A DNA stretch of 64,000 nucleotides from Alistipes sp. (GCF_020026455.1 NZ_JAHHQJ010000001.1:248001-312000); one strand, 5' to 3'. Shown: positions 24,334 through 34,543, counted from the first letter of the stretch. The notes: generated by a model not told the origin, from the sequence alone. A program made the numbers and translations.

Positions 24334-27300
24334 CTATTTTGCTGCGGGCTGCGACATCGAGTCGGGCTGATGGTGCTTGTCGCCCACGTCGATCAGATTC
24401 TCTTCGGAAACCCCCAGCGAACGGTAGTATTCGTTCAGTTCGGCCACAATCTCCTTGCGGTCGGCATAGCTGGCCAGATAGTAGATGTCGCCCAGCTGGT
24501 CGAGTTTCTCGTCGATAAGCCCCGAGACCATGTCGCCCTGCACCCCTTCGAAACGGAGGTAGTGCTCGATGTATTCGATCAGCGTTTGGGCATACTCCCT
24601 CAAAAGAGCGTCGCCCTTCGCGGCGGATTCCGTGTCGCCCATGGTCGCGGCGGCGTAATAGGCCTCGAGGAAGGGGTAGGTGTTGGTGTCGGTGAAACGC
24701 ACCTGCGAGGTCGGCATCCGCTTCAGTCCCAGGTCGAGCAGCTCGACGGCCTCCGCGACGCGGTCCTGCCGCAGCAGTTCCTTGGCTACGCGGGCGAAGG
24801 CGTCGCGGGCGTGCGAGGCCGAAAGGTTGTACTGGATGAACGAGTCGGCATAGACCCGTGGGTCTTCGAGGTTGCCGTAGCGGAACGTGTCGCGCAGCAG
24901 CGGCGCGGCGTAGTCGGCGTCGATGCGTCCGATCTCGAAGGGATTCTGCGTCGGGGTGAGGATCGGCACGAGCCGGTAGGCATAGCCGTCGAACTGGAGG
25001 TAGTTCATCAGCCCGAAGTCCTGAAGGATGTAGACCTGCGTCATGTAGATCGGGCGTTTCCAGTCGAAGTTGGCCAGCATGTCGAGGATCATCAGCTGGT
25101 TCTTGTCCAGCGAATTTTTCTTGATGTCGATGAACACCGTGTCTACCATCTTGTCGCGGTCCTTTTCGGCCACGATGCCCGAAGCCAGGGCGTTCTCCTT
25201 GTTCACCGGCAGGGCGATGCGCTTGGCAGGGATGTAGTCGGCCAGCGAGCCGTCGGCGAGTTTGACCTTGCTGCGAGGGTCGTCGCTGCGCACGAAGGCG
25301 ATCACCTCTTTGATGTCCAGAGCGCGGTCGACGCGATTGTCGACATAGATCATGTCGTTGGTGAAGGTGTACTTGTGCTTGGGCAGCGAGAAGGGCACCC
25401 CTGGGGCATCGTTGGCCTTGGTCTTCATTTCGTCAATGTACCATTCGCCACCGAGGTAGGAGGTGTTCATGATCCGCACGTCGGGGCGCACGCCGTAGAC
25501 CTCCTGGTTGTTCCACAGCGGGAAGGTGTCGTTGTCGCCGTAGTTGAGGATGATCGAGTTGGGGAGGGTCGACTGGAGGTAGTTCCAGCCGATGTCGCGG
25601 GCCATCGTGCGGTGCGAACGGTCGTGGTCGTCCCAGTTCTGCGCCGCGAGGATGGCCGGAACGCCCATCGAGACGACGGTTGCCGCGGCGGCGGCCGTGA
25701 GGTTGTTGCGCTTGGTGATCCACGCGATCAGGTCGCGCAGGGCCAGCACGCCGAATCCGATCCAGATCGAGAATGCGTAGAACGATCCGGCATAGACGTA
25801 GTCCCGTTCGCGGGGCTCGCCGGGCGAGGTGTTGAAGTAGAAGACCAGGGCGATACCCATCATCACGAACATCCACAGCACGATCGAGAAGTTGCGCTGG
25901 TCGCGGTTCAGCTGGTAGATGAGCCCGATGAGTCCCAGCAGGAAGGGGAGGAAATAGTAGGTGTTGCGGCCCTTGTTTTCGGCGATTTCGCGCGGCAGGT
26001 TGTCCTGCGGGCCGACGTATTTCTCGTCGATCCAGCGGATGCCCGAGATCCAGTTGCCGTCGGATATCGTCGTGCGCGAAGGCTGTATGTCGCTCTGGCG
26101 TCCCACGAAGTTCCACATGAAATAGCGCCAGTACATGTACGAGAGCTGGTAGTTGAGGAAGAAGTGGATGTTTTCCCAGAACGTCGGTTCGGTGATGGTG
26201 TGGGTCTCGCCGTAGGAGTCGGTGTAGCCCCGTTTGCGGCCAAAATCGAGTGTTTCGCCGCGCATGGGGCGTCCCTGCCCGTCGCGCAGGATCTCACCCT
26301 TGTCGTCGCGCAGCGTCTCGGTCTTGGTACGGTAGGCGGCCCACTCCATGTAGGCCTTTTCGCCCTTGGAGTAGTTCCACATGCGGGGGAACAGCTGCAT
26401 GAACTCCGGGTCGTGGGTGTAGCCCGTGATCACCGAGGCGGTTTTGTACTTGCCGTCCTCGTCCAGATACCAGATCTTCTTCTCCTTCACGCCCTTGGGG
26501 GGAGCCGAATACTGTGCGCCGTACAACAGCGGCCGGTCGCCGTACTGGTCGCGGTTCAGGAGCGACAGCAGGGCGTGGGGGTTGTTGGGGTTGTTGGAGT
26601 TCATCGGCGGGTTTGCCGCGGCGCGGATGGTCACCGAGGCGTAGGAAGAGTAGCCGACGAGAATCATGGTCGTAGCCAGCAGGACGGTGTTCAGCAGGAC
26701 GCGTCCCCGTTTGTGTGCCGACCATGCGGCCCATCCCAGGCCGATGATCAGCGCCAGGGCGAAGAGCGTGATGCCCGAGTTGACCGGCAGGCCGAACGTG
26801 TTGACGAACAGCGTGTCGATCTGCGCCCCGATCCAGACGGTGTGGGGGATGATGATGTTGTTGACGAAGACGATCATCGCCCCGGAGATCAGCGTCGACC
26901 ACGTGATGCCCCGCCACGTCACCCGTTCGGTCTTGCGGAAGTAGTAGATGAAGACCAGTGCGGGGATGCAGAGCAGGTTGAGGATGTGCACGCCGATCGA
27001 GAGGCCCATCAGGTAGGCGATCAGCACGATCCAGCGCGAGGCGTGGGGTTCGTCGGCCTGCTCCTCCCATTTAAGCATCAGCCACACGACCAGCGCCGTG
27101 AACATCGACGAGAGGGCGTAGACCTCGCCCTCGACGGCCGAGAACCAGAATGTGTCGGTGAAGGTGTAGGCCAGGGCCCCGACGGCTCCGGCACCCAGAA
27201 TGGCCCAGGTGTTGGCCGGGGTGAGCTGTGCGCCGTCGCGCGTCACCAGACGCCGCGCCAGATGGGTGATGGTCCAGAACAGGAACAGGATGCAGAAGGC

Positions 27301-27561
27301 GCTGGCCAGCGAGTTCATGGCATTGACGGCGATGCCCACGTAGTCGGGGTTTCCGAAGGCGAAGAGCGTGGCCAGGCGCGCCAGCATCATGAACAGCGGA
27401 GCTCCGGGCGGGTGTCCCACTTCGAGTTTGTAGGACGTCGCGATGAATTCCGAGCAGTCCCAGAGGCTTGAGACGGGTTCCATCGTCATCAGATAGACCG
27501 TTGCCGCGATGGCGAACACGACCCAGCCCGTGATGTTGTTCCAGCGTTTGTAAAAGTGCAT
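24334..27561 (-). CDS. DUF2723 family polytopic membrane protein (TMEM260-like, putative GT-C glycosyltransferase)
   Basis: A 1075-residue protein. The N-terminal half has about 12 hydrophobic segments, the first after HFYKRWNNITGWVVFAIAATVYL. The first loop carries the acidic motif SLWDCSEFIATSYKLEVGHP, typical of GT-C-type enzymes. Large soluble regions follow (about 300-500 and 600-1075), including YGDNDTFPLWNNQEVYGV. The human DUF2723 homologue TMEM260 is an O-mannosyltransferase, so a role in protein O-glycosylation is plausible but inferred. The start at 27561 is chosen because the promoter -7 element (27596-27603) overlaps the longer alternative. A hairpin ends the gene. Confidence 0.82.
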   Translation of the reverse strand: MHFYKRWNNITGWVVFAIAATVYLMTMEPVSSLWDCSEFIATSYKLEVGHPPGAPLFMMLARLATLFAFGNPDYVGIAVNAMNSLASAFCILFLFWTITHLARRLVTRDGAQLTPANTWAILGAGAVGALAYTFTDTFWFSAVEGEVYALSSMFTALVVWLMLKWEEQADEPHASRWIVLIAYLMGLSIGVHILNLLCIPALVFIYYFRKTERVTWRGITWSTLISGAMIVFVNNIIIPHTVWIGAQIDTLFVNTFGLPVNSGITLFALALIIGLGWAAWSAHKRGRVLLNTVLLATTMILVGYSSYASVTIRAAANPPMNSNNPNNPHALLSLLNRDQYGDRPLLYGAQYSAPPKGVKEKKIWYLDEDGKYKTASVITGYTHDPEFMQLFPRMWNYSKGEKAYMEWAAYRTKTETLRDDKGEILRDGQGRPMRGETLDFGRKRGYTDSYGETHTITEPTFWENIHFFLNYQLSYMYWRYFMWNFVGRQSDIQPSRTTISDGNWISGIRWIDEKYVGPQDNLPREIAENKGRNTYYFLPFLLGLIGLIYQLNRDQRNFSIVLWMFVMMGIALVFYFNTSPGEPRERDYVYAGSFYAFSIWIGFGVLALRDLIAWITKRNNLTAAAAATVVSMGVPAILAAQNWDDHDRSHRTMARDIGWNYLQSTLPNSIILNYGDNDTFPLWNNQEVYGVRPDVRIMNTSYLGGEWYIDEMKTKANDAPGVPFSLPKHKYTFTNDMIYVDNRVDRALDIKEVIAFVRSDDPRSKVKLADGSLADYIPAKRIALPVNKENALASGIVAEKDRDKMVDTVFIDIKKNSLDKNQLMILDMLANFDWKRPIYMTQVYILQDFGLMNYLQFDGYAYRLVPILTPTQNPFEIGRIDADYAAPLLRDTFRYGNLEDPRVYADSFIQYNLSASHARDAFARVAKELLRQDRVAEAVELLDLGLKRMPTSQVRFTDTNTYPFLEAYYAAATMGDTESAAKGDALLREYAQTLIEYIEHYLRFEGVQGDMVSGLIDEKLDQLGDIYYLASYADRKEIVAELNEYYRSLGVSEENLIDVGDKHHQPDSMSQPAAK

Positions 27562-27595
27562 ATCCGAGAAAACTTTTTCGTAACTACTTATCGAG

Positions 27596-27626
27596 CAAAA
27601 GTAATGATTTAACGCGGTTTTTCCAA
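27596..27626 (-). promoter_or_regulatory. Promoter of the DUF2723 gene
   Basis: On the minus strand TTG (27626-27624), 20 nt, then TACTTTTG (27603-27596). It lies in the 84-bp gap after the helicase stop. Confidence 0.72.
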
Positions 27627-27645
27627 CCTTATTATGTGAAATCAT

Positions 27646-29379
<1,734 letters not shown>

Positions 29380-29389
29380 ATAATCGGCG

Positions 29390-29397
29390 TAAAGGTA
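29390..29397 (-). promoter_or_regulatory. Possible helicase -7 element
   Basis: TACCTTTA on the minus strand, one base off TAnnTTTG, 10 nt before the helicase ATG. A matching TACCTTTA lies on the plus strand at 29431-29438 for cysS. Confidence 0.35.
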
Positions 29398-29430
29398 CGA
29401 TTTATTTTTCGGTTTCCGTGTAAAAATTCG

Positions 29431-29438
29431 TACCTTTA
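29431..29438 (+). promoter_or_regulatory. Possible cysS -7 element
   Basis: TACCTTTA, 26 nt before the cysS ATG, one mismatch from consensus. The divergent gap is only 85 bp. Confidence 0.4.
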
Positions 29439-29464
29439 CCCGTTCAAAACGTTAATTCGCGATT

Positions 29465-30940
29465 ATGGATTCCAAACTCGTACTTTACAATACGCTCACC
29501 CGCCGCAAGGAGGTCTTCGAGCCGCTCGTTCCGGGCCGCGTGGGCATGTATGTCTGCGGTCCCACGGTTTACGGCGATCCGCATTTGGGCCACGCCCGGC
29601 CCGCCGTGACGTTCGACCTGCTGTTCCGTTACCTCAAGGTTTCGGGCTACAAGGTGCGCTACGTGCGCAACATCACCGACGTGGGCCATCTGGAGCACGA
29701 TGCCGACGAGGGCGAGGACAAGATCGCCAAGAAGGCCCGGCTCGAACAGTTGGAGCCGATGGAGGTGGCGCATTACTATACGGAGCGCTACCACCGGGCG
29801 ATGGACGCGCTCAATGTCGAGAGCCCCTCGATCGAACCCCATGCCTCGGGACATATTATCGAGCAGATCGAGTTCGTGAAGAAGATTCTGGCCGACGGCT
29901 ACGCCTACGAGGCGAACGGTTCGGTCTACTTCGATGTGGAGAAGTACAACGCCAAATACAACTACGGCCGCCTGTCGGGCCGCAATCTCGAAGACATCGT
30001 CGCCAACACGCGCGAGCTGGACGGGCAGTCGGACAAACGCCACTCCTACGACTTTGCGCTGTGGAAGAAGGCCTCGCCCGAGCATATCATGCGCTGGCCG
30101 TCGCCCTGGAGCGACGGATTCCCGGGATGGCACATGGAGTGTTCGGCGATGTCCACGCGCTACCTCGGGGAGCGTTTCGACATCCACGGCGGCGGCATGG
30201 ACCTGATGTTCCCCCACCACGAGTGCGAGATCGCGCAGTCGACCGCCGCTCTGGGTCACGACTCGGCCCGCTACTGGCTGCACAACAACATGATGACGGT
30301 CAACGGGCAGAAGATGGGCAAGTCGCTGGGTAACTTCATCACGCTGGAGGAGTTCTTCACCGGGTCGCACCCGAAGCTCTCGCAGGCCTATTCGGCCATG
30401 ACGATCCGTTTCTTCGTGCTTCAGGCCCACTACCGCTCGACGCTCGACTTCTCGAACGAGGCCCTGCAGGCCGCCGAGAAGGGGCTGGACCGCCTGATGA
30501 AGGGTATCGAGACGCTCGGGAAGATCAAACCCGCGGAGACTTCGACGGTCGATCCCGCCGAGCTGGAGCAGCGTTGCGCCGAGGCGATGGATGACGACCT
30601 GAATTCGCCGATGGTCATTTCGGCCCTGTTCGACTGGGTGCGCATCGTCAACCAGCTGGCCGACGGCTCGCAGACGATCACGGCCGCCGACCTCGCGGCA
30701 CTGACGGCCACCGTGCGCCGCTATGCTTTCGATATTCTGGGTCTGCGCGACGAGAAGGCCGCCGGTACGGCCTCGGGACGCGACTATGTGACGCCGCTGG
30801 TCGAGATGCTGCTGGACGAGCGCCTGAAAGCCCGCGCGGCGAAGGACTGGGCCGCCTCGGACCGCATCCGCGACGGACTCACGGCCGCCGGCATCCGCGT
30901 CAAGGACCGCAAGGACGGCACGGACTGGGAACTGGAGTAG
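29465..30940 (+). CDS. cysS: Cysteine--tRNA ligase
   Basis: A 491-residue class I synthetase. The zinc/cysteine-binding site includes MYVCGPTVYGDPHLGHARP, which also carries the HIGH-type motif as HLGH. Further zinc ligands are in GWHMECSAMS and HHECEIAQS. The KMSKS motif appears as KMGKSLGN (about residue 281). DALR and anticodon-binding parts occupy the C-terminus, ending KDRKDGTDWELE. Length and motif order are normal for CysRS. Confidence 0.96.
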   Translation: MDSKLVLYNTLTRRKEVFEPLVPGRVGMYVCGPTVYGDPHLGHARPAVTFDLLFRYLKVSGYKVRYVRNITDVGHLEHDADEGEDKIAKKARLEQLEPMEVAHYYTERYHRAMDALNVESPSIEPHASGHIIEQIEFVKKILADGYAYEANGSVYFDVEKYNAKYNYGRLSGRNLEDIVANTRELDGQSDKRHSYDFALWKKASPEHIMRWPSPWSDGFPGWHMECSAMSTRYLGERFDIHGGGMDLMFPHHECEIAQSTAALGHDSARYWLHNNMMTVNGQKMGKSLGNFITLEEFFTGSHPKLSQAYSAMTIRFFVLQAHYRSTLDFSNEALQAAEKGLDRLMKGIETLGKIKPAETSTVDPAELEQRCAEAMDDDLNSPMVISALFDWVRIVNQLADGSQTITAADLAALTATVRRYAFDILGLRDEKAAGTASGRDYVTPLVEMLLDERLKARAAKDWAASDRIRDGLTAAGIRVKDRKDGTDWELE

Positions 30941-31102
30941 GAAACGCCGGCCGGTGTGGTGAATCCGGGGCAGGATCTGCCCCTCCGCAGCGGCATCCCT
31001 CCACCTCTGCGCCAACGGTCCGCCGCGGAGCGACGGGTCAAACGGCGAATTTCACCCCGAAGTTCGCCGCACGGAAACCGAACATGAAATTTTGAGCATA
31101 TT

Positions 31103-32215
31103 ATGGTACTTGCGGAACAGATCAAGGAGATCGAGCAGCGTCGGGAAGCGCTGGAACGCTGTTTGGATATCGACCAGAAGCGCATCGACCTGCGCAACGA
31201 AGAGGAGAAAACCCAGGAGCCGAATTTCTGGGACACCCCCGACAAGGCGCGCGAACAGCTGCGCAAGGTGGCGGGGATCAAGGCATGGGTCGATGACTAC
31301 GATGCCATTTGCAAGGATGCCGAGGACCTTCGGCTGATGCCCGACTTCGTGAAGGAGGGTGTGGTCAGCGAGCAGGAGATGGACAGCCACTATGCCGCGA
31401 CGCTCGAGAAGATCGAAAAACTCGAAATGCGCAACATGCTGCGCCGCGACGAGGACAAACTCGGGGCCATCCTCGACATCAACGCCGGGGCGGGCGGCAC
31501 GGAGGCGCTCGACTGGGCGTCGATGCTGATGCGCATGTACACCCGCTGGGGCGAGGCCCACGGCTACAAGGTCAAGGTGCTGGACTTCCAGGCCGGCGAC
31601 GAAGTCGGTGTGAAATCCTGCACGCTGGAGTTCGAGGGGGAATACGCCTACGGCTACCTCAAGAGCGAGAACGGCGTGCACCGCATGGTGCGCCTGTCGC
31701 CGTTCAACGCCAACAACAAGCGTCAGACCACGTTTGCGTCGGTATTCGTGTCGCCGGCCGTTGACGACACGATCGAGATCACGGTCAATGCCGCCGACAT
31801 CGAGTGGGACACGTTCCGCTCGTCGGGTGCCGGGGGACAGAACGTCAACAAGGTGGAGACGGCCGTGCGCCTGCGCTACCACGCGAAGGACCCCGACACG
31901 GGCGAGACGATCGAATACCTGATCGAGAACATGGAGACGCGCTCGCAGCTGATGAACCGCGAGAACGCCATGCGCATCCTCCGTTCGAAACTCTACCAGC
32001 GCGAGCTGGACAAGCGGATGGCGACGCAGCAGGCGCTGGAGGCATCGAAGAAGAAGATCGAGTGGGGTTCGCAGATCCGCTCCTATGTCTTCGACGACCG
32101 TCGCGTGAAGGACCACCGCACGGGGGTGCAGACCTCGGCTGTGGAGTCGGTGATGGACGGCGATCTGGACACCTTCATCAAGGCCTATCTGATGGAATAC
32201 GGGGCGCAGGCGTAG
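31103..32215 (+). CDS. prfB: Peptide chain release factor 2, without programmed frameshift
   Basis: A 370-residue class I release factor that recognises UGA/UAA. The stop-codon-reading tripeptide SPF is in MVRLSPFNANNKRQTTFASV; the hydrolysis motif GGQ is in SSGAGGQNVNKVETAVRL. The N-terminal helical domain and C-terminal tail are normal. In many bacteria prfB contains an in-frame UGA after about 25 codons that is bypassed by a +1 shift at CTT-TGA. Here the equivalent Leu-Asp (codons 21-22, 31163-31168, TTG GAT) is read in frame with no extra base. RF2 autoregulation by frameshifting is therefore absent. Confidence 0.95.
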   Translation: MVLAEQIKEIEQRREALERCLDIDQKRIDLRNEEEKTQEPNFWDTPDKAREQLRKVAGIKAWVDDYDAICKDAEDLRLMPDFVKEGVVSEQEMDSHYAATLEKIEKLEMRNMLRRDEDKLGAILDINAGAGGTEALDWASMLMRMYTRWGEAHGYKVKVLDFQAGDEVGVKSCTLEFEGEYAYGYLKSENGVHRMVRLSPFNANNKRQTTFASVFVSPAVDDTIEITVNAADIEWDTFRSSGAGGQNVNKVETAVRLRYHAKDPDTGETIEYLIENMETRSQLMNRENAMRILRSKLYQRELDKRMATQQALEASKKKIEWGSQIRSYVFDDRRVKDHRTGVQTSAVESVMDGDLDTFIKAYLMEYGAQA

Positions 32216-32236
32216 GGAAGTCGCGCGGCGCCACAC

Positions 32237-32362
32237 CCTTCGCTTGATGCCGTGCCGCCCCGCAGTCTCTTTGTAACCGTCGCGCCGCAACCGTTGTGCT
32301 CTGTGCCGCAACCGTTGTGCGATGCTGCATCCTTCGCGTGACGCCGCCCCGCAGTTTCTTTG
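32237..32362. repeat. Degenerate direct repeats after prfB
   Basis: CCTTCGCTTGATGCCG...CCCCGCAGTCTCTTTG (from 32237) recurs as CCTTCGCGTGACGCCG...CCCCGCAGTTTCTTTG (from 32331). Between them GCCGCAACCGTTGTGC is repeated perfectly (32284-32299 and 32305-32320). Confidence 0.65.
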
Positions 32363-32462
32363 CCCCCTTCGCGCCGCACAGCACGGCCGTTGGGGCGGCT
32401 GGTGCGATCCCGCAGAGCGGGCGCAGCTATCCGGGACTATTCTTGCGGCATGCAATGCGTCG

Positions 32463-32490
32463 CCCCGGTCCCGTTCGGACGGGACCGGGG
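32463..32490. terminator. Strong GC hairpin, first of a pair
   Basis: A perfect 12-bp stem, CCCCGGTCCCGT / ACGGGACCGGGG, with loop TCGG. It is not followed by a T-tract on the plus strand, so it may protect a 3' end or act with the next hairpin. Confidence 0.55.
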
Positions 32491-32501
32491 CTTTCCAAAC
32501 C

Positions 32502-32539
32502 AAAAAAGCACACCCCGATTGCCGGGGTGTGCTTTTTTT
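32502..32539. terminator. Bidirectional terminator between prfB and ferredoxin gene
   Basis: A perfect 16-bp stem, AAAAAAGCACACCCCG / CGGGGTGTGCTTTTTT, with a 5-nt loop and T-tracts on both strands. It is 16 nt from the ferredoxin stop. Confidence 0.9.
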
Positions 32540-32554
32540 CGGTTGTTCCGTGAG

Positions 32555-32722
32555 TTACTCCGAAACGATTGCTTCGCTCGGGCATACACCTGCGCAGGTG
32601 CCGCAGTCGATACATTTGTCGGCGTCAATCACATAGATGTCGCCGGCCGAAATAGCCTCTACGGGGCACTCGCCGATGCAGGTACCGCATGCAACGCACG
32701 AGTCGGTAATTTTGTAAGCCAT
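32555..32722 (-). CDS. 2[4Fe-4S] ferredoxin
   Basis: A 55-residue clostridial-type ferredoxin with two complete cluster motifs, CVACGTCIGECPVEAI and CIDCGTCAGVCPSEAI, in the usual symmetric layout. It is a soluble low-potential electron carrier. The start at MAYKITDSC is chosen over an in-frame ATG 66 nt upstream, because the promoter -7 element lies between them. It is monocistronic, with a strong promoter and terminator, so probably abundant. Confidence 0.96.
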   Translation of the reverse strand: MAYKITDSCVACGTCIGECPVEAISAGDIYVIDADKCIDCGTCAGVCPSEAIVSE

Positions 32723-32758
32723 TGTTGTTGTGTGTTTGTTGTTAAATGTGTGTGAGTG

Positions 32759-32790
32759 CAAATATAAAAACTTATTTGATAATATCAAAA
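32759..32790 (-). promoter_or_regulatory. Ferredoxin gene promoter
   Basis: On the minus strand TTTTG (ending at 32786), 19 nt, then TATATTTG (32766-32759). The -33 element lies inside the last codons of serS, so the ferredoxin gene has its own promoter within the upstream gene's end. Confidence 0.75.
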
Positions 32791-34043
32791 CCCGTGTAGG
32801 GAATCAGCGCCTCGGGGATGCGGATGCCTTCGGGGGTCTGATAGTTCTCCAGCAGTGCGGCCACGATGCGCGGCAGGGCGAGCGACGAGCCGTTGAGGGT
32901 GTGTGCCAGTTGTATTTTCTTCTCCTCGTCGCGGTAGCGGAGTTTGAGACGGTTGGCCTGGAACGACTCGAAATTCGATACCGATGACACTTCGAGCCAG
33001 CGTTTCTGCGCCTCGGAGTAGACTTCGAAATCGTAGGTCAGCGCCGAGGTGAACGACATGTCGCCGCCGCACAGGCGCAGGATGCGGTAGGGCAGGCCCA
33101 GGGCCTTGACGATGCTCTCTACGTGTGCCACCATGCCGTCCAGTGCCTCGTAACTCTTTTCGGGCAGCGAGAGCTGCACGATCTCCACCTTGTCGAACTG
33201 GTGCAGACGGTTCAGTCCGCGCACGTCCTTGCCGTAGGATCCGGCCTCGCGGCGGAAGCAGGGGGTGTAGGCGGTCATCTTCACGGGGAAATCCTCCTTG
33301 TCGAGGATCACGTCGCGGTAGATATTCGTCACGGGCACTTCGGCCGTGGGTACGAGGTAGAAGTTGTCGACCGTGGCGTGATACATCTGGCCCTCCTTGT
33401 CGGGGAGCTGTCCCGTGCCGAAGCCCGAGGCCTCGTTGATCATCACGGGCGGCTCCACCTCGAGGTATCCGGCAGCTGTGTTGCGGTCGAGGAAGAAGTT
33501 GATCAGCGCGCGCTGCAGCCGGGCTCCCTTGCCCTTGTAGACGGGGAATCCGGCGCCGGTGAGTTTCACACCCAGGTCGAAGTCGATGATGTCGTACTTA
33601 CGGGCCAGTTCCCAGTGGGGCAGCGGGTTTTCCGGCAGTGCGGTGTAGCTTTCCACGAGTTTGACGACGAGGTTGTCCTCTGCCGTCTTGCCTTCGGGTA
33701 CGATCTCGGCGGGGAAGTTCGGCAGCGAGACGATGGCCGACTGCAACTCCTGCCGGACGTCGGTCAGTTCGGCTTCGAGACGCGAGGATTTCTCCTTGAG
33801 GTCCGTCACGAAGCGTTTGCGCTCCTCGGCCTCCTCGCGGCGGCCCTGGCCCATCAGTGCGCCGATCTCCTTGGCGGCCTTGTTCTGAGCAGCCAGCGTG
33901 TTGTCGAGTTCCAGCTGGAGGGCTTTGCGCCGGTCGTCGAAGCTGATGATTTTTTCGATGATCGGTGCGGCGTCCACTCCCTTTTTGGCCAGTTTGCGTG
34001 CGGCGGCCTCTTTGTCATCGCGGATTTGCTTTATCGTAAGCAT
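32772..34043 (-). CDS. serS: Serine--tRNA ligase
   Basis: A 423-residue class II synthetase. The N-terminal long antiparallel coiled coil that grips the tRNA-Ser variable arm is at about 28-105 (FDDRRKALQLELDNTLAAQNK onward). Motif 2 is TPCFRREAGSYGKDVRGLNR; motif 3 includes HTLNGSSLALPRIVAALLEN. The start at 34043 (MLTIKQIRDD) is the canonical SerRS beginning; an upstream ATG at 34085 overlaps the promoter -7 element. Confidence 0.96.
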   Translation of the reverse strand: MLTIKQIRDDKEAAARKLAKKGVDAAPIIEKIISFDDRRKALQLELDNTLAAQNKAAKEIGALMGQGRREEAEERKRFVTDLKEKSSRLEAELTDVRQELQSAIVSLPNFPAEIVPEGKTAEDNLVVKLVESYTALPENPLPHWELARKYDIIDFDLGVKLTGAGFPVYKGKGARLQRALINFFLDRNTAAGYLEVEPPVMINEASGFGTGQLPDKEGQMYHATVDNFYLVPTAEVPVTNIYRDVILDKEDFPVKMTAYTPCFRREAGSYGKDVRGLNRLHQFDKVEIVQLSLPEKSYEALDGMVAHVESIVKALGLPYRILRLCGGDMSFTSALTYDFEVYSEAQKRWLEVSSVSNFESFQANRLKLRYRDEEKKIQLAHTLNGSSLALPRIVAALLENYQTPEGIRIPEALIPYTGFDIIK

Positions 34044-34082
34044 AGTATCGTGTGTTTTTTTGTGTTTTTCACTTACAATCTG

Positions 34083-34090
34083 CAAATTTA
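34083..34090 (-). promoter_or_regulatory. serS -7 element
   Basis: TAAATTTG on the minus strand, 40 nt upstream of the serS ATG. Confidence 0.55.
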
Positions 34091-34423
34091 GTAAAATAGC
34101 GCCAAACTGTCACGCTGTGGCGGCGTTTTTTGCGATTTTGCCGAAAACCGGACGTTTGCCCGAAGCCGGAGTCCGCTTTCGGCTGTGCGGGGGGGCGGGA
34201 TATTACGACCCCGTCCGGCGGGGCGAGGTGCGGAGTGCGAGTTGCGGGTTATTGCGATCTTGTCCGGCTGCGTGTAGGGGTGCGGGATGTATGGCCTATT
34301 CGGCGGAGTGTGGGGGAGCAGGGCGGTGATGTTGCGGCCCATCCGCGAGGCGCGGGATATTGCGACCCCGTCCGGCGGTGTGCAGGGGGAGTTGACGCGG
34401 GATGGAGCGCCTGCATACAACGT
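34091..34423. other. Gap between serS promoter and tRNA-Gln terminator
   Basis: 333 bp with no convincing gene. It is dominated by three dispersed copies of a 27-nt repeat (annotated separately) in GC-rich filler. Confidence 0.5.
34195..34378. repeat. Three copies of a 27-nt intergenic repeat
   Basis: Copies at 34195-34221, 34244-34270 and 34352-34378 share GCGGG(A/T)TATT(A/G)CGA then CCCCGTCCGGCGG (copy 2: TCTTGTCCGGCTG). Copies 1 and 3 differ at one position. Start-to-start spacing is 49 and 108 bp, too irregular for a CRISPR array. Confidence 0.75.
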
Positions 34424-34455
34424 AAAAGCCCCGCATTCGGGGAATGCAGGGCTTT
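34424..34455 (-). terminator. tRNA-Gln terminator
   Basis: AAAGCCC-C-GCATTC / GAATGC-A-GGGCTTT hairpin with one internal mismatch. It immediately follows the tRNA 3' end, and TTTTA follows on the minus strand. Confidence 0.85.
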
Positions 34456-34456
34456 G

Positions 34457-34527
34457 TTGAGCTACCAGGATTCGAACCTGGAATAACAGGACCAGAATCT
34501 GTTGTGTTACCGTTACACCATAGCTCA
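34457..34527 (-). tRNA. tRNA-Gln (anticodon CTG)
   Basis: The minus strand folds into a cloverleaf: acceptor TGAGCTA/TAGCTCA (7 bp), D-stem GTGT/ACAC, anticodon loop TTCTGGT with CTG at 34493-34495, a 4-nt variable loop, and T-arm CCAGG-TTCGAAT-CCTGG. The discriminator is A and CCA is not encoded. The anticodon stem ACAGA/CCTGT has an A-C mismatch at its loop-closing pair (31:39). It has its own consensus promoter and a terminator. Glutamine is assigned from the anticodon. Confidence 0.93.
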
Positions 34528-34543
34528 GTAGATTTTGGTGATG

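Larger units (their letters stand above)
32216..32554. other. prfB-ferredoxin convergent gap with repeats and paired hairpins
   Basis: 339 bp without a convincing gene. The first half holds degenerate direct repeats; the second holds two perfect stem-loops (annotated separately). Short open frames here are compositionally GC-driven. Confidence 0.55.

Noticed and set aside
24370..27471. A 1033-codon open frame antisense to the DUF2723 gene
   Set aside because: The opposite strand has a clear membrane protein with promoter and terminator; the antisense product is a Val/Asp/Gly/His-rich shadow.
30967..30983. Hairpin GGGGCAG-GAT-CTGCCCC after cysS as a terminator
   Set aside because: Stem of only 7 bp and no T-tract; too weak to call.
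32555..32788. Longer ferredoxin start 22 codons upstream
   Set aside because: It would place the -7 element inside the gene and the extra residues are unlike other ferredoxins.
34195..34378. Possible CRISPR remnant
   Set aside because: Only three copies with irregular spacing (49 and 108 bp), diverged middle copy, no cas genes.
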